A DNA stretch of 64,000 nucleotides from Paraescarpia echinospica (lineage: Eukaryota; Annelida; Polychaeta; Sabellida; Siboglinidae). Below, piece by piece: positions 11,139 through 20,917 of this stretch. The position numbers and the translations under genes were made by a program. The DNA is taken from assembly GCA_020002185.1 (NCBI GenBank), contig CM034531.1:87492249-87556248 (forward strand), in the 5' to 3' direction. Below the pieces are notes generated by a model, which was not told the DNA's origin, searched no databases, and saw nothing but the letters and a program-made list of their open reading frames with translations. Numbering within the stretch: the stretch's first letter is position 1; every line of letters begins with the position of its first letter.

Positions 11139-11420
11139 ATGGCGGCTTACTCGAGTAGTTCAGAGAGCGATATCAATTTTGACGCGGATCACGAAATGTT
11201 TGATCATATATATTTCGGTGACAGTGAGGATGACATTGCCGAGATCGACAATGTTGATGTTAGTCAGCACGTTGTGGCACCGTATAGACACGAACCAGAG
11301 AAGAAGCTACGACAACTGACCGGGCCCACTTGCGCAGATTCGCCGGTAACCGATTCGCCTTCGGCTTCGCCTCTGTTGTGTTCTTCGAAGGAACGGCATA
11401 TTTCTTTACATCTGACTTAG
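11139..11420 (+). pseudogene. 5' fragment of a transposon-encoded acidic protein
   Basis: The ATG at 11139 starts MAAYSSSSESDINFDADHEM, a Ser/Asp/Glu-rich N-terminus, and about 50 codons later gives APYRHEPEKK. That resembles the P-Y-x-F-E-P motif of proteins with P2X7-like intracellular domains, common in invertebrate transposon-rich genomes; this resemblance is weak. Homology then appears to stop near 11290 as the frame enters the antisense side of the THAP fragment. It is probably the second gene of the element, cut by the internal deletion. Confidence 0.4.
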
Positions 11421-11638
11421 GCCTGAAACCCATCTTCCAGTGTACGAAGCCTTCGAAGTCGTCAGGCGCAACGAAATGCGAACCACAAATAATGCTAGTT
11501 GTGCGTCCAACCGGCCCTGCCGTTTCGAACAAAACCGTCCCATTTCTGCCGAATAACTGGCTCTTTGGGAAATTTGTGCACATAATGGCCAGTCAGATTC
11601 GAATTGTTGCAGTTTCCAACAACATATTTGTTCACCAT
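11260..11638 (-). pseudogene. THAP-domain (transposase N-terminus) fragment, frameshifted
   Basis: From the minus-strand ATG at 11638: MVNKYVVGNCNNSN, then YVHKFPKEPVIRQKWDGFVR, then after a frameshift near 11500 TSIICGSHFVAPDDF and later PSKN. This matches the THAP layout C-x(2-4)-C ... FP ... W ... C-x2-H ... F ... P. The first zinc cysteine is tyrosine (TAT instead of TGT); the second cysteine and the CGSH pair are kept. THAP domains bind the transposon ends. The frameshift, the missing Cys and the absence of the downstream catalytic domain make this non-functional. Confidence 0.75.
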
Positions 11639-11937
11639 TTCTATATGTGAACGAATGTATACCAGTTCAAACATCCACCAAAGAAATCCAGCCGCCGAGA
11701 ACGCTTGCCATCCCGGGAATGTTTTCCACAACTGACGTCACGATTCTGCCCCTCGCGGCATTTCCGGAAAACAGACTTTTCTACGCCTGCACCAAGACAG
11801 GTCCCGTTTAATGTCAATTTTAGAAATGTTTCAGCAAACGTGTGGTTTCACGGTTGTCATTATATTGCAGAACACATATGTACATGCATATTTTTATACT
11901 TATTAGCAATTTTTTTCTCCCAGGATATGGCCTTTAA

Positions 11938-11997
11938 AGAACCACTGAGGACGACAGGCACCCTGGCAGTGACAATCCTCAGTGCCAGCATATGAAG
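11938..11997 (+). mobile_element. tRNA-derived SINE, 3' part
   Basis: AGAACCACTGAGGACGACAG continues the SINE body interrupted at 10858. Removing the element and one TTAA gives a smooth GGGACGTTAAAGAACC junction. The segment includes a short stem (CACTGAGG ... CCTCAGTG). Confidence 0.5.
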
Positions 11998-12005
11998 GTC
12001 GGTTT

Positions 12006-12150
12006 GTGTTATTGTAATTACAATGTAATGGTCTTATGCGGTCTCAATCAACTAGTCAGCCTTTTTTAGAACATTATATTATGTTCTGAAAAAGGCTGAC
12101 TAGTTGAATGAAACCTCATAAGTCCATTACATTTTAATCACAATAATACA
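12006..12150. repeat. Fold-back hairpin with ~65-70 bp arms
   Basis: Left arm 12006-12073 and right arm 12080-12150 are imperfect inverted copies (core ACTAGTCAGCCTTTTT and its complement AAAAAGGCTGACTAGT) around a TATAT loop. It lies directly after the SINE tail. It could be a miniature inverted-repeat element or the remains of a larger one. Confidence 0.85.
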
Positions 12151-13620
12151 GACTAATTCTAGCCAGTTAATATAGCATGTTGCCGACCGCTGGAAAAGAC
12201 TAGATCTAGAGCGGGTCTTAATCCTTGGGTCACAATACAAAATAATACGGGTCGTTAAGCCATTTTGAGTGGGTCGCCATGAATCTCCCGTGACTATCCG
12301 AACTGTCCTCCGTTGCCCCGCTTGCTTGTACCAGATGCACTGGAGAAGAATAATGTGTGCCACATGTTGCATAAAGTTGAATGTCACACAGCATTTCTAA
12401 TTCATGGAACATTTGGTGTTTGCATATTTATGGGCAAGTCAAGTTTTGTTTGATGCCGCCGAAAATGCGTCATACTCGCTCTGTGCGAAAAAAGTTCAAA
12501 TATCGTTTTAATTAGCAAGACCAGGTACGGTATATTGTTTGTCCGATTATCTGCTACCTTAAATCACCATTATGAAGTCACGTAGCACAATATCCTTAAC
12601 ATATTGTCGAAATAGTAAACCTTCCAGATCGAAATATATATTATTCCTATTCATCAATGAATCTTTTATCACAAGTTAACAGTTTAAAGGCATGGTTCGC
12701 CGTGCAAGTCCAACAATATGAATTTGGGTGGCAGCTAAAAAATTAAGAACCGCTCACGTAGCAAATGAATACTTTGCCTCTTCTGTGTCCAGATTTACAC
12801 CGAGGTGTCATTACAAATTGTTCTTTAGTTATTCTCAATACCAACCTGTTTATAAGGTTTAGGTCGAGTCTTCGACGGCAACGTAGCTTGTTACATAAAG
12901 ACGACTAACGCGTGTCGCTATGCTGATTCAACACAGCGTGAAACTGCATCAATCTCTGAAGCGCGAACAGGCGGTCGGGTTGCAATAGGTATTTAGAAAT
13001 GGCGGGATTCTGAGTGATGCAGCTCGGAACTCGTCAGCTCGGCAATAACAATATTCCTTTCTAATGATCAAAGTCAGTTAATTCGATGTTTTGTTTGCAG
13101 ATAATATGCACGCGTTTACTAACCCGACTATTTGAGCATCAACTAATCCGCTTATCAATATGCTAAAAGAACCGAGGAGGGATTTAAAATATACTCGCCC
13201 CTAATATACCATGTAACCTCCATCTTGCAAGCTGCATATGTCGTTTTAGATATATTGGTGAAATCACTACTTTGTGATTGCCAAGAAACAAGCGCAAACT
13301 TATAAATAAAAGAGTGTCTTAAATATCGGGCTTGTTTACGTTATGTTGGTTGAGTTCCCTCGTCATTATCACACGCCACGTGTAACATGTGGTGATCCAT
13401 TACCATTAATCGATTACCTTTTTACATGTTAACTAATAATTTGTTTCCACGCCTCTGCTCTCTTCGTTATTGGCCCACCTACATCCGCACCAAATGACCT
13501 ATCCTAATCTTCCGGCTTCTTATCAGTTCCCCGTTAAGCTGAGTTTGTTTCATCTCATTGATTCTCGTCCAATGTATCCTTTTTGTTCTTAAATTCTCCG
13601 TGCCCAGGCTTTCTCGCAAG
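12151..13620. other. Unassigned stretch
   Basis: AT-rich sequence with short open frames on both strands and no recognisable domain, repeat or splice pattern. Confidence 0.4.
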
Positions 13621-13748
13621 CTCATAGCTGTTGTTGTTGCTGTTGTTGTTGGTGATGATGCTATTGTTGTTGCTGCCGATGTTGTTGTTGTTGTTGCTGC
13701 TGCAGTTATTGTTGTTGCTGCCGAATAGGTTGCTGCTGTTCAAGTTGC

Positions 13749-13780
<32 letters not shown>

Positions 13781-13975
13781 TTCCAATAGCTGTTGTTGTT
13801 GCTGTTATTGTTGTTGCTGCTGAAGACGTTGCTGCTGTTGTTGTTGTTTCTGCTGCTGTTGTTGCTGCTGGTGCTACTACTAATCCTAACCTTATCCTCT
13901 GATGCAGCTGTTGTTGTTGTTGTTGTTATTTCTGCCTCTGCTGCTGCTGCTGTCTGCTGCTATGTCAGTGTCTCC
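13621..13975. repeat. Trinucleotide (GTT/GCT)n repeat tract
   Basis: About 350 bases of GTTGTTGCT-type repeats with interruptions. Frames through it read poly-Leu, poly-Asn or poly-Ala. No flanking coding signal, so probably not an exon. Confidence 0.9.
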
Positions 13976-14577
13976 GTTTAAGTACCACAACGCCCATCTG
14001 CCGTTACACGTTCACGTGTTCAGAACTTTTTTTCAAAATTTAGTCGACATGTTTCTACAAATACATGACATCTATTTGTGTACTGGCATTTTCCAGAGGT
14101 CGACGAACCATGTTGTAATTGGCTAGTTTGGGGAAGAGGCGAATGATTGGTTGATGTGATGTGACGTAGCAGTGGCGGATAACTCCCGCGTCTGTTCGCT
14201 AGTCACTCATTCACGAAAGGACCTCCTATCGTTTCGTTCGTATGTCAGGCGGGTATCAGCACGGGAGAAAAAGGTGCTTGTTTTGCGCTGCTCTTCAGGG
14301 CATTTCTCAAGTGGCATGCATGAGGGTTAATTCGTGATGGGTCGGGAACGCCTATACAGTGCCGTAGCTGTGAACAGTGTGAAGTCGAACAGGTATGATG
14401 AAACAATGATAGAATGCTAAATCAACGTACAATTAACCAATACTAGGAGACGTCGTACGAACAGTGAGAGGCGATTAACGTGAGATCAATATAGTGTCGA
14501 GAAACTTAGTGTATTTGAATGCACGGTGTTTTCAGCGGATACCACCAGTAAGGCAACCAGAGGCTGATTACGCGACA
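13976..14577 (+). promoter_or_regulatory. Upstream region of the TGF-beta-like gene
   Basis: This interval precedes the signal-peptide ATG. It becomes GC-richer from about 14160 and contains TGACGT at 14161 as part of GTGATGTGACGTAGC. No TATA box at a convincing distance and no conserved element can be assigned. It probably includes the promoter and 5' UTR, by position only. Confidence 0.35.
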
Positions 14578-14906
14578 ATGCAACTGCGACATCTCGCTGT
14601 CACGCTGTGCGCTGTCGTCATAGCGCTGACGTCAGTCGTGTTGGGAGACACTGCCCGGACAGGGGGACCGATAGCTTGTACAGGCAGGCGACTGGCGCGA
14701 CAACAACGACAACGTATCACCTCGCGACAGCGAAAAGTGACGCGGCGTCGGCAGCAGATGCATTTAGATGTTGAACCGTCAACGACCAACGAGACACTAT
14801 CGCCGGCAGAGAAAGAGACAACTGAAGAAGCGACGACATCGGACTGGTCTGAAATGACAACACCGCGTCCGACACAAAACAACGACAGGTGGCGTGCTAC
14901 GCAGAG
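14578..14906 (+). CDS. TGF-beta superfamily ligand, exon with signal peptide and start of the propeptide
   Basis: The ATG at 14578 is the first in-frame ATG. It begins MQLRHLAVTLCAVVIALTSV, a classic signal peptide (basic n-region, hydrophobic core) with likely cleavage after VVLG. The remaining about 85 residues are hydrophilic: an Arg/Gln-rich stretch (RRLARQQRQRITSRQRK, RRRQQ) and then a Ser/Thr/Glu-rich tail with one Asn-x-Thr site (NET). The exon ends at a strong donor, CAGAG|GTAAGG, in phase 2. The next visible exon (16642) needs phase 1, so at least one exon is missing between them, most simply in the 15501-16500 gap. Its link to the ligand exons rests on strand, distance and secretion signal. 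It could instead be the first exon of a separate secreted protein. Confidence 0.6.
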
Positions 14907-14958
14907 GTAAGGTGTTAAATCCCAATTAAGAAGCAGAGAAGGAGAGGGGGAGAAGTGT

Positions 14959-15251
14959 GTGAGTATGTCGGGGGGGGGGGGGGGGGGGATGGAGGGTGAG
15001 AGTGGGTGTGTGTGTGTGGGGAGGAGGGAATGGGGGATGGAGGGCGGGTGGATGTGTAGACAGGCAGGCAGGCAGGCAGGCAGGCGGGCAGGCGGGCAGG
15101 CGGGCAGGCGGGCAGGCGGGCAGGCGGGCAGGCGGGCAGGCGGGCAGGCGGGCAGGCAGGCAGGCGGACGCACAGACGGAGAGAGAGGGGTAAGACAAGG
15201 AGGAAGGGAGGAACAGAGGGAGAAAGGGGGAAAAGAAAGAAAGAGAGAGAG

Positions 15252-15321
<70 letters not shown>

Positions 15322-15403
15322 CGAGGGAGCGAGGGAGAGGGAGAGGGAGAGGGAGAGGGAGAGGGAGAGGGAGAGAGCGAGAGCGAGAGCGAGAGAGAGA
15401 TTT
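14959..15403. repeat. Low-complexity cluster: poly(G), (CAGG/CGGG)n and (GA)n
   Basis: A G run of about 18 at 14971-14988, then CAGGCAGG/CGGGCAGG repeats at 15060-15170, then (GA)n with GAGCGA and GGGAGA variants to 15403. The plus strand is nearly all purine. This explains several long spurious frames and probably the assembly break that follows. Confidence 0.95.
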
Positions 15404-15500
15404 ACGCAGTGAGAGCAGACAAACAACCAATAATCGTTCAGCTTATCGCTAGAGTCTGGTAACACCAAAGCAGATACCCACGCTGATGCAGAGAATGAAC

Positions 15501-16500
15501 NNNNNNNNNNNNNNNNNNNNNNNNNNNNNNNNNNNNNNNNNNNNNNNNNNNNNNNNNNNNNNNNNNNNNNNNNNNNNNNNNNNNNNNNNNNNNNNNNNNN
15601 NNNNNNNNNNNNNNNNNNNNNNNNNNNNNNNNNNNNNNNNNNNNNNNNNNNNNNNNNNNNNNNNNNNNNNNNNNNNNNNNNNNNNNNNNNNNNNNNNNNN
15701 NNNNNNNNNNNNNNNNNNNNNNNNNNNNNNNNNNNNNNNNNNNNNNNNNNNNNNNNNNNNNNNNNNNNNNNNNNNNNNNNNNNNNNNNNNNNNNNNNNNN
15801 NNNNNNNNNNNNNNNNNNNNNNNNNNNNNNNNNNNNNNNNNNNNNNNNNNNNNNNNNNNNNNNNNNNNNNNNNNNNNNNNNNNNNNNNNNNNNNNNNNNN
15901 NNNNNNNNNNNNNNNNNNNNNNNNNNNNNNNNNNNNNNNNNNNNNNNNNNNNNNNNNNNNNNNNNNNNNNNNNNNNNNNNNNNNNNNNNNNNNNNNNNNN
16001 NNNNNNNNNNNNNNNNNNNNNNNNNNNNNNNNNNNNNNNNNNNNNNNNNNNNNNNNNNNNNNNNNNNNNNNNNNNNNNNNNNNNNNNNNNNNNNNNNNNN
16101 NNNNNNNNNNNNNNNNNNNNNNNNNNNNNNNNNNNNNNNNNNNNNNNNNNNNNNNNNNNNNNNNNNNNNNNNNNNNNNNNNNNNNNNNNNNNNNNNNNNN
16201 NNNNNNNNNNNNNNNNNNNNNNNNNNNNNNNNNNNNNNNNNNNNNNNNNNNNNNNNNNNNNNNNNNNNNNNNNNNNNNNNNNNNNNNNNNNNNNNNNNNN
16301 NNNNNNNNNNNNNNNNNNNNNNNNNNNNNNNNNNNNNNNNNNNNNNNNNNNNNNNNNNNNNNNNNNNNNNNNNNNNNNNNNNNNNNNNNNNNNNNNNNNN
16401 NNNNNNNNNNNNNNNNNNNNNNNNNNNNNNNNNNNNNNNNNNNNNNNNNNNNNNNNNNNNNNNNNNNNNNNNNNNNNNNNNNNNNNNNNNNNNNNNNNNN
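15501..16500. other. Assembly gap of exactly 1000 N
   Basis: All N. The round length suggests a placeholder of unknown true size. It is flanked by (GA)n upstream and (AC)n downstream. It lies inside the TGF-beta-like gene and probably hides propeptide coding sequence and the first cysteine of the mature domain. Confidence 0.98.
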
Positions 16501-16522
16501 ACACACACACACACACGCACAC

Positions 16523-16568
<46 letters not shown>

Positions 16569-16600
16569 GCACACGCACACCCACACGCACGCATACACAC
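16501..16600. repeat. (AC)n microsatellite at the gap edge
   Basis: ACAC repeats with ACGC variants run from the first base after the gap to about 16600. Open frames here are artefacts. Confidence 0.95.
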
Positions 16601-16641
16601 ACTCTTGTCACACTGTTCCTTATCCCGTTTACTTCTCCCAG

Positions 16642-16757
16642 ACTTGGGGTGGCATGACTGGATCATTCAGCCAGAGGGCTTCGAGGCGGCTGTATGCAGC
16701 GGAACATGTCCCGGTAGAGTGAAGTTCGGCCCGAACCACATACACCAAAAGGAGAAG
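16642..16757 (+). CDS. TGF-beta superfamily ligand, mature-domain exon
   Basis: The acceptor CTTCTCCCAG|AC and donor GAGAAG|GTAAAC enclose 116 bases, entered in phase 1 and left in phase 0. The frame reads (D)LGWHDWIIQPEGFEAAVC then SGTCPGRVKFGPNHIHQKEK. LGWxDWII.PEG(F/Y).A..C.G.C is the signature of the TGF-beta/BMP/activin mature growth factor. The CSGTC pair supplies two of the six cystine-knot cysteines and the Gly of the ring. The stretch after it, normally the wrist helix, is short, with a GPNHIH echo of the family's NH motif. The first mature-domain cysteine should lie in an upstream exon hidden by the gap. Confidence 0.93.
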
Positions 16758-17216
16758 GTAAACTGTATACATGCATGGTTATCATCACTTTAATAAACAA
16801 TACATAATCACAGTAATTCCGAGGTATGTCATTTTCACAGGAAAACCGCTAATTATTTTTGTGTCACTACGATTTTGTGTGTGTTACTTTTATAGTACAC
16901 AACAATATGTAGAACAATATGGCATCACGATCACAATTTTTTAATCAAATTACTGGAAATAAGATGTGTATGTCAGAAAACTAAACTATGCTAGTGTACA
17001 TAGCACTTGTTAGCCATCTTGTGGATATTACGTAATTAATTTACAGACAACAGTAAGAACGAGACATAATATATAAGATGGGTGAAATACAAATATGGCC
17101 AACCCAACTAGGTCTACGCTTATTCCATAACTGAGATAATGTTGATACGAAAACCGCCTGAAATAATGTATGACAGCACAAGATACTAGGGGAATATGCA
17201 GTGTTCAAACATTCGT
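16758..17216 (+). other. Intron sequence of the TGF-beta-like gene
   Basis: AT-rich, no coding signal. It is the 5' part of the intron between 16757 and 20090, which also contains a DNA transposon and a SINE. Confidence 0.7.
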
Positions 17217-17220
17217 TTAA

Positions 17221-19538
17221 GGGTCACTCTTTGAAGCTGGGTGCCACACAGTGGCATTCATTTCAAATCAATTTATTGCTTACCAATTCACTTATTCAGT
17301 CCGTTTGTTGTTGATCATTGTGTTGAATTTTGATGTATTAATAAATGGGAATAAACCAAGGTATGAAAAAATATGACTTTGTATGTGCTTTGAAGCAAAC
17401 TATCGACAAATAGAGACGAAAATGGCGGACCAATATGTGACAAGTTTCGCCACTTGGTGTATTTGGGTAGGCGTGTGCAAGAAAAGTGAATAAAAATAGA
17501 AAAAAAAACATACGAATTCGTGCTGTTTATGTGTCTTTTAAGTGTTTACTTTATTTCCTCCATCGACGAATCTAAGTAAAGTGTATTTTGGACGAAATGA
17601 AAATCGAATGTCCAACGTAACACATGGTTTCCGCAGTTCACACCTTTACATTTGAACTGAGCGAAGTACGATCCCGCGCATAAATCCATAACTATTTGCA
17701 CTGACCCAGTGTCGACGTATATTTGAAATCTGCAATACCAATGTTTGTGTGAAAAAATAAAACAAGTATTCTTTTACCAGCGATTTACTTTAGACTTCTG
17801 GGTCGATTCCGGTTTTCTCGGTTACGTCGGACTGAACAAATCATTCAATTTCTCTTTATAATCGAAAATTGTGTAATTATTTTATGACCCATTAACTATA
17901 ACTCTCAGCGGAGGAATATCTGCACACTGAATGCGTGCGCAGCGTTCCCTCGTGTACACAAATGTAGGTTTCAAATGTTTGCTTCCGGCCGGTGGGAGAT
18001 TGTTACGCAGGACAACGTATGCTACTGACCTTGCTTCAAGGTAAGATTCTGCAAAACTGTGATTGTTCAGTGAATGGTTTTTGAATTAACAATACGACAG
18101 GAAGTTTGAAATTCAGACACGAAAGTGCGTACCCACTTTTGATCGAACAAAATTGTCGATCACTAATTTAGCTGACTTCTGAAAATTAACGCGATTTTAC
18201 ACATATCGCCATTAAGTGTTTGTTATTTATTCCTGGCTGCCCAGATCGACATATGCGTTTTGAGTACGAAAAATGCATTAAATGGAAAGTTGATGTCCAA
18301 CGTATCCGGAAGCCTAAAGTGATGACTTTCACGGACTCTTGTTACGTTGCACATGAGGATTTGCAGTACATTTTTAATTTTTCTCATTTATTCCCTCTTA
18401 GGTTTTGATTTACTTGGGTCAGAAACAGACCATGTGGTTAAACATCTTTGCAAGGGTCCTTCTGATGGCGAGAGTGCAGTCGTGAAGAGTGGAGCAACAA
18501 GAGCCGTCAGATCTGGTGATGCTCTCATTTGCAAATGCGAGGGACTTGTTCGACTTCTGCAACAACAGCAACCTCAACAAGCAGCCTGTAGACGATGGCT
18601 GCAAACACAGTCTACGCACATTTTTCTTTGTCCCCAGTGCTGACATCACCAGAAACAGAGACCGTCCCGTTAAGACCCTGAAAGGGACGCGGAGCCTACA
18701 TTCCATCAAATGTGTGGAGGCTAACAGGCTTCTCACACGAAAGCTTTCATGCTCCTGTGCCAACTGCTTCAGTGGTATTGGTGACTATTTGCAAGAAGCA
18801 ACAGTGGATCAGTGGGTGGAAGAGTCTCTGAGGCCTGTAAGAGGGAAACGCCTGCCTGTTGCCAACAATGCTGTGCCTCTGATGGTCCACCTGCTTCCAA
18901 CAGCCCTAACGTTGGAGACTTAGTCCTGGCAGATGTTCCCGGGCGTCGGAGAACAGTTTCACTTTATGGCATAGTACTTGCTGTGGACATGGATCTGTCG
19001 CTGATCCAGCTGCACTCTCTGCAGAAAAGACCTGATTCGGACTTGTACGTTTGGTCCGACTCAGCCTGGGTGTCGGTTCAGCAGGTGGTGAGGAGAATTG
19101 CTCCGCCCACACTTGCACCTGCCCGTGGAGTGGCCTTTCGTTTTCACCAATTGGATTGACTGATTTTTTTCAATTGCTTCAGAGGTCTTGTGTAACCTGT
19201 CAGAACAATCTTTGGTGAAATAGTGTATGGTGTGCATTATGATTGCCCTTTATTCTGACGTAGCTTCAATAAGAAATTTAAGAAAATTTGTCATTTGCTT
19301 GGATTTGCTTTGTTGTATTTACTTCTATTTGGTGTCTGTGTTACGCGGGACATCTGTAGAGTTACGTAACTTTAACACCACATTACACACACGCAATAAC
19401 AACACTCATTTTTCCTTTAGCATAACATGATATGTTATGTACCAGTCTTTCAAAAAAATACCAAAACATACGGTTTATAAAGAGTTCATTTTTACCACCC
19501 TATGTTACACTTTGGCACCCAGCTTTAGAGAACAACCC
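17221..19538 (+). mobile_element. TTAA-target DNA transposon in the TGF-beta intron
   Basis: Terminal inverted repeats start GGGTCACTCTTTGAAGCTGG at 17221 and, on the other strand from 19538, GGGTTGTTCTCTAAAGCTGG. Both continue GTGCCA. TTAA flanks the element on both sides (17217-17220 and 19539-19542). The 2.3 kb interior holds one decayed plus-strand coding region (18394-19159). The left 1 kb is non-coding in the parts I can read. TTAA and GGG ends fit a Kolobok- or piggyBac-type mechanism. The encoded protein does not look like piggyBac transposase. Confidence 0.75.
18394..19159 (+). pseudogene. Transposon-encoded protein, C-terminal part, frameshifted
   Basis: A consensus acceptor (TTCCCTCTTAG) precedes FDLLGSETDHVVKHLCKGPS and DGESAVVKSGATRAVRSGD. 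'GKGP.DG...VKR' is a pattern I associate with DDE-type proteins of uncharacterised aquatic-animal transposons. After a frameshift near 18540 the text continues LFDFCNNSNLNKQPVDDGCK, FFFVPSADITRN, a cysteine pair CSCANC and, after a second shift near 18870, VGDLVLADVPGRRRTVSLYG, which has the look of an SH3/Tudor-like fold. It stops at TGA 19157-19159. Two shifts indicate decay. Host-gene origin is unlikely because the sequence sits inside TTAA-flanked inverted repeats. Confidence 0.6.
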
Positions 19539-19734
19539 TTAAAACAGAACGATTTAAATTTGATTACTTAGTCGTATTTACAGCAGTGAGGTTAGACGAC
19601 ATGAACTCACAACGACATGAACTCACAACGACATGAACTCACAACGGATGTTACTTGAACATCACAGGCACTATGTGTAAATACTAACAGTGTGAACGTG
19701 TTACTTTACAATGGCACGCCATTGACATTTTGGA

Positions 19735-20035
19735 CGCGTTTGAGGTGGAGTGGTGGTTGGGACGTCTGTTTGCCAGAGAATCCGGGGTCGAATTCCTCTT
19801 GCTGCTATTCCGAAACTTGATCCATTTCGTTTATTCCACGTTGCTCCAATTCATCCAGTCGAACAAATAAGTACCTGGCTATAGGCATTGGTTCATATTT
19901 TTGAACGATTAGTATTTGCGTGTCTGAACGCTTTCGATGTATGTCGAGATGGGTGAAATGTCAAGCTTTTGCGCAGCCCCACGCACTAGACGCCGCTCTA
20001 TAAGAACTTGCCTTTAACATTTTATACATACGTAA
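19735..20035 (+). mobile_element. tRNA-derived SINE
   Basis: The head TGGAGTGGTGGTTGGGACG (A-box-like) and GGGGTCGAATTCC (B-box-like) sit about 40 bases apart. The body contains AAGTACCTGGCTATAGGC, shared with the SINE near 800. The 3' end near TTTAACATTTTATACATA is approximate. It lies in the last TGF-beta intron, about 50 bases before the terminal exon. Confidence 0.6.
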
Positions 20036-20089
20036 CTACTGTTGGACTCCGGATAACCATGTTCGTTTCTTGTTGTTCTTGTTCATCAG

Positions 20090-20221
20090 GTGGTTTTTGA
20101 GGAGAAGTGTGGTCCAAGTCGGCTGCAGCCCTTCAGCATCCTGCACTACGACGACAGCGGCAACCTGACCGTGTCTGTGCTCGACGACTTCACCATCGCA
20201 GACTGTGGATGCTACCCGTGA
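20090..20221 (+). CDS. TGF-beta superfamily ligand, terminal exon
   Basis: The acceptor TTCTTGTTCATCAG|GTGG opens phase 0, matching the 16757 donor. The 43 codons read VVFEEKCGPSRLQPFSILHY, DDSGNLTVSV, LDDFTIADCGCYP and TGA. This is the C-terminal half of the growth-factor fold: cysteine plus P..L.P.SILY.D, the finger-2 strands, and the CxC that ends every family member, here with two extra residues (YP). Canonical ligands have CC at the first position. Here it is KC, so the inter-chain disulfide cysteine is missing, as in GDF9, BMP15, GDF3 and Lefty. One glycosylation site (NLT) is visible. Direct joining to 16757 leaves a linker about four residues shorter than in myostatin. Closest subfamily not determined. 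Confidence 0.93.
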   Translation: MVFEEKCGPSRLQPFSILHYDDSGNLTVSVLDDFTIADCGCYP

Positions 20222-20915
20222 ACTGGGCGAGTTGTGTCTGAATGGTCACGTGAAATGATCACATGACTGCCGGATCCGCGTGGAGGAATTGTCCGGAAAG
20301 GGTCTCAGCTTTGATTTGCATTCGCCGTTTGATTCTGATCGCTGTACATGAGGCTTATTTCACTACTATTCTGACAAATGAAGTAGGGGCATTATTATTA
20401 TTACTGCAATTTGGTTTGCTGTTGAATCGAATCACCAATTCAACACTGAATAACAAGTATGAAATTATAATTAATGGAGTTACGTTTTATAAACAATTTA
20501 CTCATTCATGACACAAAGAACGAAAACAAGGTAATACTGATTTCCCTGTCAAATATAACCTTTTTGTATATAGTTGTTATAATTGTACCCCCTTGGTAAA
20601 ACTATTCGTCAACTTGGATGATTAATACAAAATGTATTTACTTTGGATTTAGAAGATTAATGTCTTGACGGCTATAAACAATCTTCACCAGGGACTGAAT
20701 TGTGGGAATTTAATGTTCCTCTGTTCGCCAAATAGTGTCGCTGCACACTTGAAGAGCACAATGAAGAGATCGAGACCAGCGCAACCAAACGTTTCACTCG
20801 ATATAAATAAAAGGGTCAATAACCATTGGACACAAGTCGGCTATAATATACCATGCAGACAGAAACAACTGTTTTACAGTTTGAGAGGGTCGCCCAGTTG
20901 TCTACAGAGCTCTTG
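20222..20915 (+). other. Probable 3' UTR and downstream region of the TGF-beta-like gene
   Basis: No coding signal. AATAAA at 20806-20811 is a candidate polyadenylation signal about 590 bases after the stop. AT-rich. Confidence 0.4.
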
Positions 20916-20917
20916 AT

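Larger units (their letters stand above)
10859..11933. mobile_element. Kolobok-like DNA transposon, internally deleted, TTAA target site
   Basis: The terminal inverted repeats are AGGCCATATCCTGGGA at the left and its reverse complement at the right, flanked by TTAA at 10855-10858 and 11934-11937. Inside are the 5' ends of two convergent reading frames: a plus-strand frame from 11139 and a minus-strand THAP domain from 11638. TTAA target duplications together with a THAP domain are hallmarks of the Kolobok superfamily; piggyBac shares TTAA but lacks THAP. The middle, where both genes should continue, is missing, so this is a non-autonomous deletion derivative of about 1.08 kb. Superfamily assignment is inference from these combined features. 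Confidence 0.7.

Noticed and set aside
14926..16666. Long frames of 386-561 codons through the gap
   Set aside because: Most of their length is N translated as X; the rest is microsatellite.
18419..18763. 114-codon minus frame
   Set aside because: Antisense shadow of the transposon-encoded plus-strand coding remnant.
16758..20089. An additional TGF-beta exon between the two mature-domain exons
   Set aside because: Donor and acceptor are both phase 0 and join sensibly; the only coding remnant between them belongs to a TTAA-flanked transposon.
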